64,000 nucleotides of DNA from Anas platyrhynchos (lineage: Eukaryota > Chordata > Aves > Anseriformes > Anatidae). The stretch spans positions 27,995,001 through 28,059,000 of the forward strand of contig NC_092591.1 in assembly GCF_047663525.1 (NCBI RefSeq), read 5' to 3'. The notes beneath the pieces are model-generated. The model made no database searches, was not told the DNA's origin, and saw only the letters and a list, made by a program, of their open reading frames with translations. A program made the translations under genes and the position numbers. Positions 10,651 to 23,373 of this stretch are shown here, piece by piece; position 1 is the stretch's first letter, and each line of letters starts with the position of its first letter.

Positions 10651-13600
10651 GCAGATGGATCCCCCCCTTCCCCAGCAATATGAGAAAAGCAGATCTGAAC
10701 TTACTGATGGCTTTTCCAGGAGCACACAACTGGAATAACTCAGCGCGGCCGGGCTGTGACACTCACCTGAGCCGGCTGCCTTTTTTTTTTTTTCCTTTTT
10801 TTTTTTTTTTTTCCTTTTTTTTTCCCCGAAATGTGCATTGTGCCGTGCCTGCTGTGATGTGCATGCTTAATTCTGCGAGGGGCCGGGTCCTCCCGGGGCT
10901 GCGAGCTGGCGCTGTGCCCTTGATTCAATCAATCGCGATAGTGCTTGGAACCTCTCTTCCTTACCGGGGCAGGGAGGAGGATGGCAGGGTTGGTTTTTTT
11001 TTTTTTCCTTTTCTCAGCCCAGGCTGAACCGAGGAGCATGGCCACATTGTCTGCTGGTGCTGGGATTCCCTGCCATGCGCTCACTCTGGTTTTGAGCCGG
11101 GGCTGGAAATACCCCCCCGGGACCAGCAGCAGCTGGTGCTGGGGCAGCTCGCACGGTCCCTTGCGTCCCTCCCTGCCAGGAGAGACGAGCTGCTCCCCTC
11201 TTTATAATTAACCGAGCCCCTGAGCGAGGGGAGGGTGGAATTAGGGAGCGCCGGGCTCACACCCCACGTGCTGGGCACCTCCGGGCTCCCTCGTGCTGCT
11301 GGCAGTGAAAGATGGGGCTGGTGGGACAGATGTTCCCAGGCGGTTTGGGATTTCCCTGGTAACGCAGGCTGCGAACCTCACCCTCCGAGTGAATTCCTTG
11401 CTGTGTGGGGGAGGTTGGGACCAAAAGTCACCCCGTCCCTGCCACCTCCTGGTCTGGGCACAGGGGTGGTGACAGGGAGCTGCTGTCCTCTGGGGTGGGA
11501 AAGGGGCATGAGGGGGGAGGCATGCATGCTTTGTACACGCACAAGGGGCATCTGAAGTTGGCACAGCCCAACCAGAGGTGTTTTCTTCTCTGTAACCATG
11601 TCTCCGAGTTCCTCCTGCTTCAAGTAGGGACTTTTTTTGTGTCCCGGAGACGTGCAGGGGCTTTTACCAGAGGAAATTTGGGATGGCTTTTGTCCTGAGC
11701 GGGGTTTCTCTGCTTCATCTGGCTGACGTTGACTCTGGGGCTGTGAATTCCAGCCCTGTTTATAGAGGAGGAGGAAGGAGCTAGGGCGTGAAGATGTGCG
11801 AGGGATTTAGCCCGCTGTTTACGCCCAAATAACTCCACTAACACTTGCAGAAATCAACAGGAGAACAGGCAGGCTCTGCTCCACTCACAGCCTGTCTTGC
11901 AGCTGTATTTTCTCCCTCTTAAGCCTGCCAGGGAGGTGCAAACCCTTGAGCAGGCTCCTTCAGTCTGTGATTGCCTCGAGGCTCCTGGCTTCAAGACACA
12001 TCCCCGTGAAGACTGTGCTCCTGCTCTGCTTTCATCTGTCCCAAGGTGACCGCAGGCTGCATGGTTATGCTTCATAGGTCTGAAGCTCTTCTGACGTGCA
12101 GGAGTGTGTAGCTGACCTGGAGACGAGTCAAATAGGCTGGTTGGAGTCTGATGTGTGCGCATCGGGGATTTCCCTGAGTGCCAGATGTGCCCTTCGCTCC
12201 TCCACGCCAAGCATCGTGCTCCCTTCGGAGCCTGGTGCGAGGCTCTCAGCATCTTTGCTGGGGTGACCTGTTGGCTCGCATGGTGCTCACCGAAATTTGG
12301 GAGGATCTACCTTTTGTGTTGCTCACAGGGAGCCGTGGGTCTGTCGGGGCTAACCAGGGACTTGCCTTCCTTTGGGGCTTGCTTTAGGGGTGGGTCAGTG
12401 TGCTGGAGAGCCAAGCGGGACGAAGTGCTGTGACAGCACCCTGGGAGCATCCTTCACCTCTCGGCAGGCTGGAAAAAAAAAAAAAAGAGCCCATCCTGTG
12501 CCTTGCTTCCTCCCAGGCACAGGGCACGGGTGACTTTGCAGGGGGTGCTCGGCAGGGATGGGCCATGCAGCGCTATCTGCCTCCCTCCTTCCCCTGCACA
12601 TACCCCCTCGGGCATAATCTCTCTGTTGGGACCTCCCTGGGGAAATATTTGTCCCTTTGTAGCAAGGTAATGGCACCAACCCCTCACGCTTGCCAGAGAC
12701 TTTGTATTTTTGAAGTCTTCTACAAACACAAGCCTCCCTATCTCGTTATCGCGGTCTGTTCTCCCCTTATCCTCCTAATGAATTCCTATAAATAAGATAG
12801 GGATCCAGCGCCTGTCATGTCGATCCATTCAGTTCATTATCAGTTCCTGCCGGAATTTCTCTCCCTCTATTTATCGAGTCTCAAGTGTTTCACAAAAGAA
12901 GATGGCTGTTTAATTAACCCACAAATCAGCCTCTTTGTAAATCCGCAGCAGCGGCCACGCCACTCCCCGAAACTGGGTGATGGGGGCTCCGTGTGTGCAG
13001 CGCGCTGGATGCAGTCATGATCCCATAGCCACACTGGGTCGGGGGCAGCTTTAAAATACCCTCAGCTCCTTGAATTTCCATGTATGCCGTGAGTGTAATG
13101 CTTGGTGCAATGGGAATCCGGGCGTTTGCTTTCCCTTCTGTCCGTGCGTGACGTCTCCTGGAGGTGGCCAGGATGTGTCTCAGCAGGGAAGATGCTGCTC
13201 TGGTGTCTATTTCTGCTTGACCTCCAGAGCAGGGAGCTGCCTGGGGCCAAGCTGGGAATGAGGAGCTCGAAGGGCTTGGGAAAGGGCGAGGGCTGGATGG
13301 CGCTTTGAAGGCGAAGGAGATTTTTTTGAGGGGTGGATGCCAGGCCACGGTTCATTGCAAGGGCAGTGGTGGTATCATGGGGGCTATTGCAGCTTCTCTG
13401 GGCTCATGTTCACCTCCATGTTCCCTGGGTAGGTGCAGGGAGCAGATTCTTCTCCTCCATGGCATCCTCCTGCATACCATGGGGATGCTTTCACAGCTTT
13501 TCCTGGCCCTGGGGCTTGCTTTGCCAGGAGCACCACATCTGCCATGCAGTGTAATGTTCCTTTTCTGGAAGGAAAGAGGAGCTCGGCAGCCCAGCCGATG

Positions 13601-16600
13601 CTTTTTGCTTCTTTTTAGACCAATTGTGCCTCACTTGTCTCTGGCTCCTACTCACCTGAAAGCAAGTGGATGTTTAGGGCCTGACCTTGGGGTGATGGAA
13701 ATTTTGGGGAGCTGCAGGGGGTGATGATGGGGTGAAGCCCCACCATGCATATCTGCAGGTGGTTCGGCCAGCAAGGGCTGCGGGTGGGATGCTGGGGTGC
13801 TGTGTGACAACAGGCTTCCCACTTCCTGAGGCTTTTTTTTCCCCTTTCTCCCACCTTTGGTGACTTGGCTAAGAACAAGAGTTGCAATCAGTGTTTTGGG
13901 GCAAAACCTGTTGTTTTTTCTCGAAGGCACAGCAGAGGCTGAGGGCTTGTTGGGGGCCCTGGTTCCCGTTGCAGCTCAACTCATCAGCACTGGCCATAAA
14001 TGAATTGAGCCTCAGCTCTCCCAGGGAAATGCACAGCGCGTTCCCACGGCCTCCCTGCTGCCTCCTGTCACTGCTCCGGCAGGAAACTCCCTCCTGCTGC
14101 TCTGGGCGGTGGGGCTTCGGGGGAATCACATCGCCCTGAGGACCCTACAACAAATGCCTTGTGGCCGAGCCGGTGGGTCCTCGAGGCTCAGCCCTGCTGT
14201 AAGCAGCAGCACGCCTGATACGAATCTTGCTCGAAATCCCAGCTTCAAGCAGGGGCAAAGCATTGTTCTCCTCCATCCTTTGCAGCATGAGTGCATCGAG
14301 GAGGTAGCCAAGGCAGCGAGGCTGGGGAGGCTTGCTTTCCTCATCGAGAGACAAAAAAAAATAATACTCAGGCTTAGTAAGCCAATCCGACCCTCCCTGA
14401 CAAGCCTGCTTTCTCCTCTGGCGTGCCTCTCCCTTCCAAAAACAGAGCCCAGACTTCCTCCTCTTTAGGCAGACGCCGATTTCTCGAACCTTGCAGCTGA
14501 GATAGAGGGAGCGTGAGAAAAGGCCACGGTTCGGGGTCGTACACGGCACCGATTTCTCACACCTCCTGAGCGCTGCAGCCTGCGCAGGGTGCTGGGAGGG
14601 CTCCAGCCCCAGCCCTTTCTCTCCCCCCTCCGCCTCCAAATTCCAGACCGGTGATGTTAATGCATTACCGCACCAGCATATCTGTGTGCTAAGGACCCAC
14701 GGTCCTGGGGGTGCAATCCATCATCTTGTAAAGGAGTTGTTGGGAGTCTGTCTGCTGTGGTTAAAAATGATTAAAAAATACATAAAAATGGGTTATTAAA
14801 GGTGCTGGCCTCAGGCTTGCTCCATCAGGCTGGGAGCGCTGCTGGTGGGATGCTTCCCAGCCTTTGGCATAGGTAGGGGAGGGACCTGCTGCTTCTCCGT
14901 GGCGTGGGTTTGTGTCCAGGTTTGGGGTGTTGGTGATGAGATGTTGTAATTCCAACAGCAGCATCTATTTCTGCTCCTGTCTTCTGTTTGGTTCATCTTT
15001 GTGCAGGCTTTTCCCCTCCCAGGGACCTCGCACACAGGGGCTGCTCCCTGCTGCACCTTCTGGGTGGCGCCACGAATACCTGGCACGTGTGGCTGTGTAG
15101 CTGCATATTTTGTACTTTGGGCAGAAACGGGATATGCTGCTGAGAGGAAAGATCCGGATTCACTTAAAAAAATAAAAATAAAAAAAAAATGAAAAAGAAG
15201 AGTTGCTTTAATTTTTAAGGGGAAGCTAGGTCTGTGCCACGCCGCCTAGGGTTTTCTTCCATTTCTGCTCGATGAAAGCGCCGGCTGTATCTCACTCGGC
15301 TCAGATGCCTTGGCGTGTCCTTATCAGCCCCTGCGTGACGCCTTTCCGCACCCCAGCTCCCGCGGGTCAGCGGGGACGGGAGCCGAGCTGCCTGCCGTGA
15401 TTTACAGGAGAGGGAAGTGCTGAGGCTGCGGGGCTGCGGATGGGGCGGGGAGCTTTGGTATGAGAAAAAGGCTTAGGGTGAAGCATCTATATGCATTTTT
15501 TGCCTCCCTTCTCCCCTTGCTACACCCCTTTTCTTGCTCAAACCCTGCAGCCTGCGCTCTGGCCAGAGCGATGCGGCTGAGGAATTACATGAATGTTTGG
15601 GAGGGAGAGGCTCGTGCGGCGTCGCGGGCTGCCTTCGGATGACACGGCGATCCTTCAGAGCTGGAATCGCCATATCCCCCGGGACGGGGCTGAAATAAAC
15701 TCCGGGCTGTGACATCATAGCTTCTGGTTTTATTTCTTTCCCAGTCCCCTCGTATCGTGCCAATATCCACACCCCCTTCCTTACCCAGGTGGATAGATGA
15801 TTATCCCCTTTTTGCTATCAAGCCACGTTACCTCTAAGCTCCAGAAACACATCCATCAAGAAACTGAACTGCTGTTTGCCATCTGATTCAGGGATTTCCA
15901 CATCACAGACTTTTGGCCAGCCTGAAAGTGAGCCTTGTGTCACAGAGGTCACTTGTGCTTGTTGGTGATCAGCAGCAGCCCCTTGGAGGGGAGGTCAGGA
16001 TGCTGCTTGGACCTCTGCTGAGCTCCCAGCATCTTCATGGTGACCTTGGACGAGCCCTTAGGTTTGGGGACAGATTTCTGAGGGTGTCGCGGTACGTAGA
16101 TAAACCTGGGTCCTAGGTCTTTGGGAAGGGCAGAGATGCTGAACTCTGTGGTGCTCCTCTGTAGCCTCTTGAGGGTGTCCTCTTCCATTTCAGGTGACAA
16201 GGGTGAGCTGTACACTTTGGGATCCCTGCAGTCACACCTGGACGCTTTACAAACCACAGATAAATGTGGTATGAAATAAAGCCCAGCAGCTCTACCTGGC
16301 AGCAGGATGAACCTGGGGACAGTCCTAGACAATATTCAGTTTTATAAGGCTGGGCAGCTTCTGTAGGTGTTTGTCGGATGGTAGTGAAGTAGTTTTGCTT
16401 TGAGCATGCCATCCTCTCTCCATGATGGGCCACAGGGCACCGAGGTTGTGGGTGGCCCGTGACAAGACAACAGGGGCTGACATGGATGATGTGGGAAGGG
16501 GAAGGTCCCTTGCATAGGTTTCTGCATCTTCCTCTCCCTTTCCTTGAAATTCATGTGATGTGATGGCTGCTGGGGGTCGCAGGGCACCTTCTCCCCTTAA

Positions 16601-19600
16601 TGCAGCCCTGGTTCTCACGCGGAACGTTTCCAGAGGTGAAAGCACAGCAGCTTTTGCAGGTGGTGGTGGCGTTACCCTTGGCAGCAGTAGGGCTCGCACT
16701 GGCTTGCCCTTTGAGAAATGCCAGGTGTTGGACACAACTCCTCCTAAATCGGGTTCCCAAAGCCTCTTTCTCCATGAACCCTGGGTATGCGGGGGCAGCC
16801 GGCGCGACAGGGGCACCCACCAAAGTCAACACTGGTCCAGCCTGGGACCCGACGAGCTCAGGAGACAGGAATGTCGAGTGTGCTGGTGGAGGGTTGCTGG
16901 GTTCTGGCACAGGTCCGCAAAGCCTAAAGCCTCCGGGAGGCATTTTGCTTTCCTTTCTGGAATTAGCTTTAGTGCTGAAGGTTGGTTTGGGGCCAGCAAA
17001 ACTTCCTCTGAGCTGTGAGCCTTGCAAAAGACTCCTCGAGTCTGCAGCGTTTCCCTTAAGCACAGCTCGGCTGGTGCCAGAAATTTCCCTCGCCTGTGCA
17101 TTATCAGCTCCTCGAGTGCCCATGAGGAATGGCCCAGAGGAAACGTGACCTTCCTAGAGATGCTGGCTTGTCTGGAGCAGGCATTAGTGGCCACGTGGAG
17201 CATGGATGCCTGTATCTCTGTTCTGCAGGAGGTGTTTGGTAGGGCGAATGGAAACAAAACTCCTCCCTGGGCTGGGGGTCCTGCGGGAGGTGAGGTCAAG
17301 AGCTGGAACTGAACCGGGCTGCCGGCCCCAGGCAGAGGAGTCTGAGCATCCCAGAGGTTTGGCCAGCTCTGGCTGCGTGGCCAAATCCAGACCTGGGTGC
17401 TTTGAGCTCAGCCCTAGGTCTGCAGGCTTTCCTCCCCTCCCCAGTAAGAGAAATCCCCCTCTGTTTAGGCAGTTGGCTTGGGGTGGAGCACACCGTGAAT
17501 TCCCCGAGGGAGCCCAGCGCTGTCGGTTTCCTTATCCCATGTCAGGTGAAATGACAAGGGCAGCTCGTGGTCCCACCAGCAGCTATGAGCCTGGTTCTTC
17601 CCATAGCGCCCCAGTTTTGGGGAAATGCCGTCTGGAGCAGTGCTAAGCACCACCAGCCTGCCCAGGCCTCCTGAAGCTCCGGATGATGGCTTCTGGAAAT
17701 GGCAAAGATGGTTGTGCAACAAGGAGAAAAAAAAACAGGAGACCGTGCCTCCTTGTGAAGAAAACCGAACCGTTTTGAGATGAGATCTTTCCACCTCCTT
17801 GCCTTGAGAGGAAATTTTACAGCTGACCCCCTCTGCACAGAGGGGGCTGATGAAGGCTTGGGCTTGTCCAAGCCGAGATGGCACGGTCAGTTTGCAGCTC
17901 AGCAAACTGCTGTAGCTGACCCGAATGTGAGCGCTGCACCAAGGTTTTGTTTGTGAACTTGTTTGCTTGTTTTTCATTGAAAACAAATATTTGTGCTGCT
18001 AGGTCAGTTGGAAAGGAGTAATCACTTTCCCTCTCCTTTTTGGCTTGAGCACTGGGCCCCAAAGCATCACTTTCTAAACCTTGCTCTAGTGCCAGCCTGT
18101 TTGAGCACAAAAGAGAGCTCTGAATCTGCTGATAAAGTGGTTTTAGGTGTTTGCTGGCATTTCTGAACCCAGGGCAAGCAGGGGCTCGGTGGGGACTTGT
18201 TCGTGCCCAAAGTGTATGAAAAGCACCCAGCATCCTCGTGTCCGAGCCGCGTGCCCTGTGGCCACGGGCACTCGGATGCCAGCTTGCTCTTTGGTGATGG
18301 GAGCCAGGACATTCCCCCACCCTGCAGAAAACTGCATCTCCCTGAAACAGTCGCCCCGGCGTTGTCCTTGGCCCGTTCAGAAGATGCAGCGACAGAATAG
18401 CGAGCCGGTGAGGTCATGGGGAGAGAATTAGTCACATCCAAGTGGGAAGCGCAGAGGGCCGCAGACCAACGCTGGAGTGGGAAGCTGGTGTGATGCAGAT
18501 GGGACCCCCCCAGGTCACCACAATCCCCTACAACAGCTTTCTGGGGAGCTGGAATTGCATGAAAATCTGGTTTGCTCGGGGAGAAATGTGGGCGTTGCTT
18601 CTCGTAAGCGGGGAGATCCAGGCGAGAGGGGGTTAAGGGCCGTTCGGAATCGGAGACTCTCTGGAGCTGTCACACAGGGGAGGGAGATCGTGGCAGAGTT
18701 TAATGAATGACTTCATTTAGATATTAAAAAAAAAAAAAAAGGAAAAAAGCGTGCACACAAAAAAATAAAACAACAACACGGTGGCTTCCTGCCAGGCCCA
18801 CAGACAAGGGTTTCTATGGGAACAGGGGGGGAAAAACAATAAATATGAGTGGGGGACGAGGAGGGGTGGAGGGGACCTCGCTGCCTCTCGGGTGGCTTCG
18901 GGCTCTTTGTTCCCATCGAGGGCAAGGGGCAATGTGGGGGGGAGAGGAAAGTGTGGCCAAAGGCACCTGATGGCATTTAGGAGAAGACCCCGCCCAAGAT
19001 GAGTGAGGCGAGGGCAAGTTTTCTGCTCTCGAGGGGCAGCCAGAGCATCCTCACTGTGCTTCCCCCATCATGCAACCCTGCTAGGGCTGGGGGAGCTGGG
19101 CTCAGCTGGAAAATGCCCTACACTCACTCAAACCGGGCCTTTTTTTTTTTTTTAAAAAAAAAGAAGTTTCCTTTCCATTAGATTTTTGCCCCAGTCCGAA
19201 CTGACATCACATCTTGTGTCCTACCAAATGGGTTTGTCCTACAGGGAGAGCAGCCCCCAGGTGTGCCCACGCCAGGCAGGAGGCTGCAGATCTCCGTCCT
19301 TGCTGCCATATGCACGCCCTGCACAGGAGCATCTTGGCGAGCAGGCTTGCAGACACAGGGAAATAGCCCTCCCAGTCTGCTGCGGACCTGGGCGAGTGGG
19401 ATGGGGTGAGCAGCATCATCAGCAGGTGCCCTGGCACAGAGCTGCCCCTCTCAGGCAGCGTTTTGCAGTGCCCCACACCAAGGCTGCTGCCCATAGGGAC
19501 GATGCTGTCTCTTCCTGTGCATCCCATAACCTTGCGCACCAGTCTGTCCCAGGCACCAGTCCTTTCCTACAAAGAGTCTGGCGTGCTCCTGGAATTGCTC

Positions 19601-22600
19601 TCCTTGGAAAAGGAGCACAAAGGCTGCAGTGGGATGGACACCGTCACAGCCGTGCCGGGAGCACTCACCCAGCGGAGCACCCGGCCCGCAGGGAGGGGTG
19701 TCCGAGCAGCTCGGGGGGTTATCACCAGTATGTTCAAGCCCTCGCAGTGGCACTGAGATGGGTTTCCCTCTGTTTTGGCAAGGCTGACGGCACAGTGGAG
19801 CGTGGAAGACGAGGAGGAAGCAGCCAGAGAGCGGCGGCGGCGGGAGCGGGAGAAGCAGCTGAGGTCCCAGGCAGAGGAAGGCTTCAATGGCACCGGCTCC
19901 TGCTCGGAGAGTGCAGGCTCAGCGCAGGAAAACCAGTAAGAAATACCCCCGTACATACATCCCGGCAGCAAAACCTTCCAGCCACGGATCAGGCATCTGT
20001 TGTTTGAGGCGGTTTGTGGGGTGGAGGGGCTCCTGAGCAGGTCTGGGGGGATTTAGCCCAGGTTAAACAAGGATTGTTTAGCTCATGGGCTGAGGGCGAG
20101 GGCCTCCCCTGGCCGGGCTCCCTGCTCTTCCATTGAGGATGCTGCACCGGCAGTGGGAGAGCATCTGCAAGAGGGCAGGGTTTGTGATCACGGAGCACCC
20201 GCCAGAGAGAATCAACAGCTTCATTTTACCAGGAAACCAGCAAAAAGGCACTTTTTTCCCATGAAAAGATTTGTTGTTTCCTTTTTTTCCTCAGGTAGTT
20301 TGCGAATTATTCAGGACTTTTGTTGTTGTTGTTGTTATTGTAAAGAAGCTTCAAAATCTTTTTATGGCAATGCACCCAGTGATGTTCTGCAGAGAAAACC
20401 ACTGTGATCTGCCCTAAAAGCAAGCATCATATCTGGAAAGTAATAATTCAATCTCCCCCCCTTCTTGCCCTTTTCACACAGGGGCTGGAAAACAGTTTGT
20501 GGAGGTCTTTGAAGCAGCTGATAAGATGCTCTGATGTACTGGGGGGTGCTGCGAGCAGCCCCAGACACAAAGCACTGGCAGTGCCTGAATTTGAGTGCCC
20601 GGGTGCCTGCCTTAGCCGCATGTGTACCTTTGGTGTCAGTGGGAATGGTGCTGCTGCTTCTCTGGCCATCCCCTGGTTCCTTCTGCAGCTGCTGACAGCC
20701 ACCTGGGCTCGCTCAGGCAGCCGGGGTCAGCCTGCTGGCAATCTGCGCTCTCTCCCATGTAAACACCGTCCCCTCCTTCCCCTGGAGCTTCCCGCACCGG
20801 CACTCACCCTATCTGCATTGCTGCTCTCTTCCCTTCCCCCATTAAAAAATAAAATAAAAGGAAATAACCAGCAAACTGCTGGGGCTGAGCAGCAGTTTTG
20901 GGTGCCCCTCCCGGGTGAGCCTGGTGAGGGTACATGATTTTTTTTTGGAGACCTTCAAGCCACTGATGTTATGGAGAAGGCTGAGCATCTCCTGACACCT
21001 CTTAAGAGCCCAGAAGGGCAAAGGAAAATTGAAAAGGCTCATTCGTGTTTAGTTTGTGTTTTGAATCTGTGAATTTTAGATTAATCCGTGGGCTCCACAC
21101 CCTATTTGCCATTCCTAGGGGATGTGACCACCCTGTGTCCCATGAAGCCACCTCCTCCAGCTGATGCTTGCTATGTGGGCACCCACCCTGCAGCCCCACC
21201 TGGCTGGCAGTTCTTGTTGTGAATGCAAGGAAAGAAATAGGAAAACCCCATCAATGCCCACGACCCCAGAGGGCTGCTGCTCCATCTGTCTGTCTGTCCA
21301 TGGGCCAGGGCAGTGTGCTAGCAGAGGGCTGTCATCACAGCCTGGGAACTCGCTCCCTGGGCCAGAGGGCAGCGGGCTGCAGGATGGACGTGTTTCCTCC
21401 TCTCTCCTTTCCTATTTAGGAAGGATGGGGGCGGTTTTCCCCTCCAGCACACAGAGCCATTCCCTCTGAGCAAAGCGGCTTTTGGTGCAGTTGGACTTCA
21501 GCCTGGCCCATTGGGGGCTGCTGAACATGCTGATGGCTTGAACTGCAGCCAGCAGAGAAGGGCTGGGGAGGATGTGAGATGGAGCGAGGCTGGGCTGTGG
21601 TCCCCTGCCCATCCCCGAAACATCAGCATGAGGAATTCCCGTGTAGATATTTGGGTGTGCAGCAAGGCAGGGCCCCAGCTTCAAAGCCACGCCTGCAGCA
21701 TTCATCCTCACCCTTTATTTCCAGTTTTTTTTTTTTTCCATATGCCACTTTCAGATGGGGCAGGACCAGCACTGGTATTTCACAGATGGGGAGCCAGCAT
21801 CTCGGAAGCACATTTGACTGCTTCAAAGCTCTATAGAAACGTGAGGATCAGCCCAGGACTTGAGCCTGTGCCCAAACACAGTTTTCCTGCCCTCCTAATG
21901 CCATGCTCTGCTCGGGCTGGCTCCTGCTGGTTCCTTTTGCTGGGGGCTACATGCAGGTGCAGGGCAAGCGGGAGCCACACCTGAAACACCTCTGGTCCAA
22001 ATGAGCTCCGGTGCAGAAGAAAACCATGGGATTTTTTCATTTTACTGTGCCTTTTACTTCTGCTCACCTGTCCCAGAAACTGGGCAGGCAGCAGGGTGCT
22101 TCTGCTGGACACGCTGAGCTGGCCGGGTCTTTTGTGTCACTTTCGTCCTAATTTTCCTCCTTGCTATGTTTCAGCTATGACTTTAAGCCCTCCGGGCCCT
22201 CAGAGCTGGAGGAGGACGAGGGGTTCAGTGACTGGTCCCAGAAGCTCGAGCAGCGCAAACAGAGGTGAGTAGGGCAGAGCTGGAGCCACCAGCGTCCCCA
22301 GGACGAGGTGACCAAGGCCAGGTCCTGCCCTGCATGCCACGACGGGAGGCTGGAGCATTGGTGGGATGGGGACGGACGCTCTCTGCCTGCAATTTGGGCT
22401 ACCTGGGAGGAAGGGACACGGGGCTGCCCGAGGCTTTGGGGATGTTTGGCTTCAGCTTTGCGCTCCGAGCAATGGCAGCCGGCCAGGACGCCTGGGCTTG
22501 GAGGAGTGACAACAGCGGATCTAAGCCACCTGAGCTGCTGCAGGGGCTGAAACAGCCCCTAACATAATGCAGGCAGCCTAAAAAAGCTGCTCTATGTTAT

Positions 22601-23342
22601 CGCTGCTTCCTGTCTCATGTCAGCCTAGTGGGTGTTGTGGCCTCAGCCCACCTCATGCTTGACTCCTCTCTCAGTGGTGGAAAACAGAGCCCAGATGGAC
22701 GCTTGTGTCCCTGCCCAAGAGCCAAGGGCCAGATCCATCTTTCATCCCTCTCCCCTGGCTGAGCTGAGCAGTGCTCCTGATTAACTCCTGCCCTGGACAC
22801 CATGTACCTGCATGTGAACTCTGTGACTCAGCTGTCCAAGCAGCGTGGTTTTATGGGGAACTTTGTCCCACGATGACACAGCCCCTTCTTTGCCCATGGG
22901 ATTGAAAAAAAAAAAAAGCATAATATTAATATTTACTGCTGCACAAATACGTGGCCTCTTCCTTTACCCAAACACTGCAAGCTGCACCTTCCCCTTTGCA
23001 GCCCCAGGAGCACCTCCCAGCAGAGCTGATGATCACAGCTGGGGGAGCAATCAGAAATCAGCCCCAGCTGCTTTTCTGCACTCTCCCCTCCCTATTAATC
23101 CCCCCCCTTGTAAAGAGCTTGTCCCTAGGGAGAGGCTGCTGCTGTTGGCTGGAGGGGGTCTCTGTGAAAGGTGGGCTTCCCAGCTGGTGGCTGTGCCCTA
23201 TAAAGTCTGGTCAGCTGCTTTGTCCTTCCTCCTGGCCCGTCTGCCTTGCCTGAGGACAGGCTTGGAGTGCAAGTGAAGGTAGGAGGTGTGCCTGGCCAGA
23301 ATTCCCTACGCTGAGTCAAGTGGTGCTGTGGGGTTTCCTAAA

Positions 23343-23373
<31 letters not shown>

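Larger units (their letters stand above)
10510..19782. other. LSP1 intron 1
   Basis: A 9.3 kb intron, GT to AG, GC-rich with poly-T tracts near 10781-10821 and 10994-11006. It holds the candidate enhancer at 12690-12960 and the minus-strand protein-like stretch at 15946-17990. A/T-rich islands that look conserved by eye also lie at 13970-14040 and 14645-14700. Nothing else was recognised. Confidence 0.6.

Noticed and set aside
9646..10725. 359-codon minus-strand frame, and the 229-codon plus-strand frame at 9994-10683
   Set aside because: Both run through the purine tract; the protein is Phe/Ser or Lys/Glu low complexity caused by base composition. The plus frame also crosses LSP1 exon 1 in the wrong frame.
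19186..20007. 273-codon plus-strand frame overlapping LSP1 exon 2
   Set aside because: It reads exon 2 out of frame; the correct frame gives the conserved TAQWSVEDEEEA.
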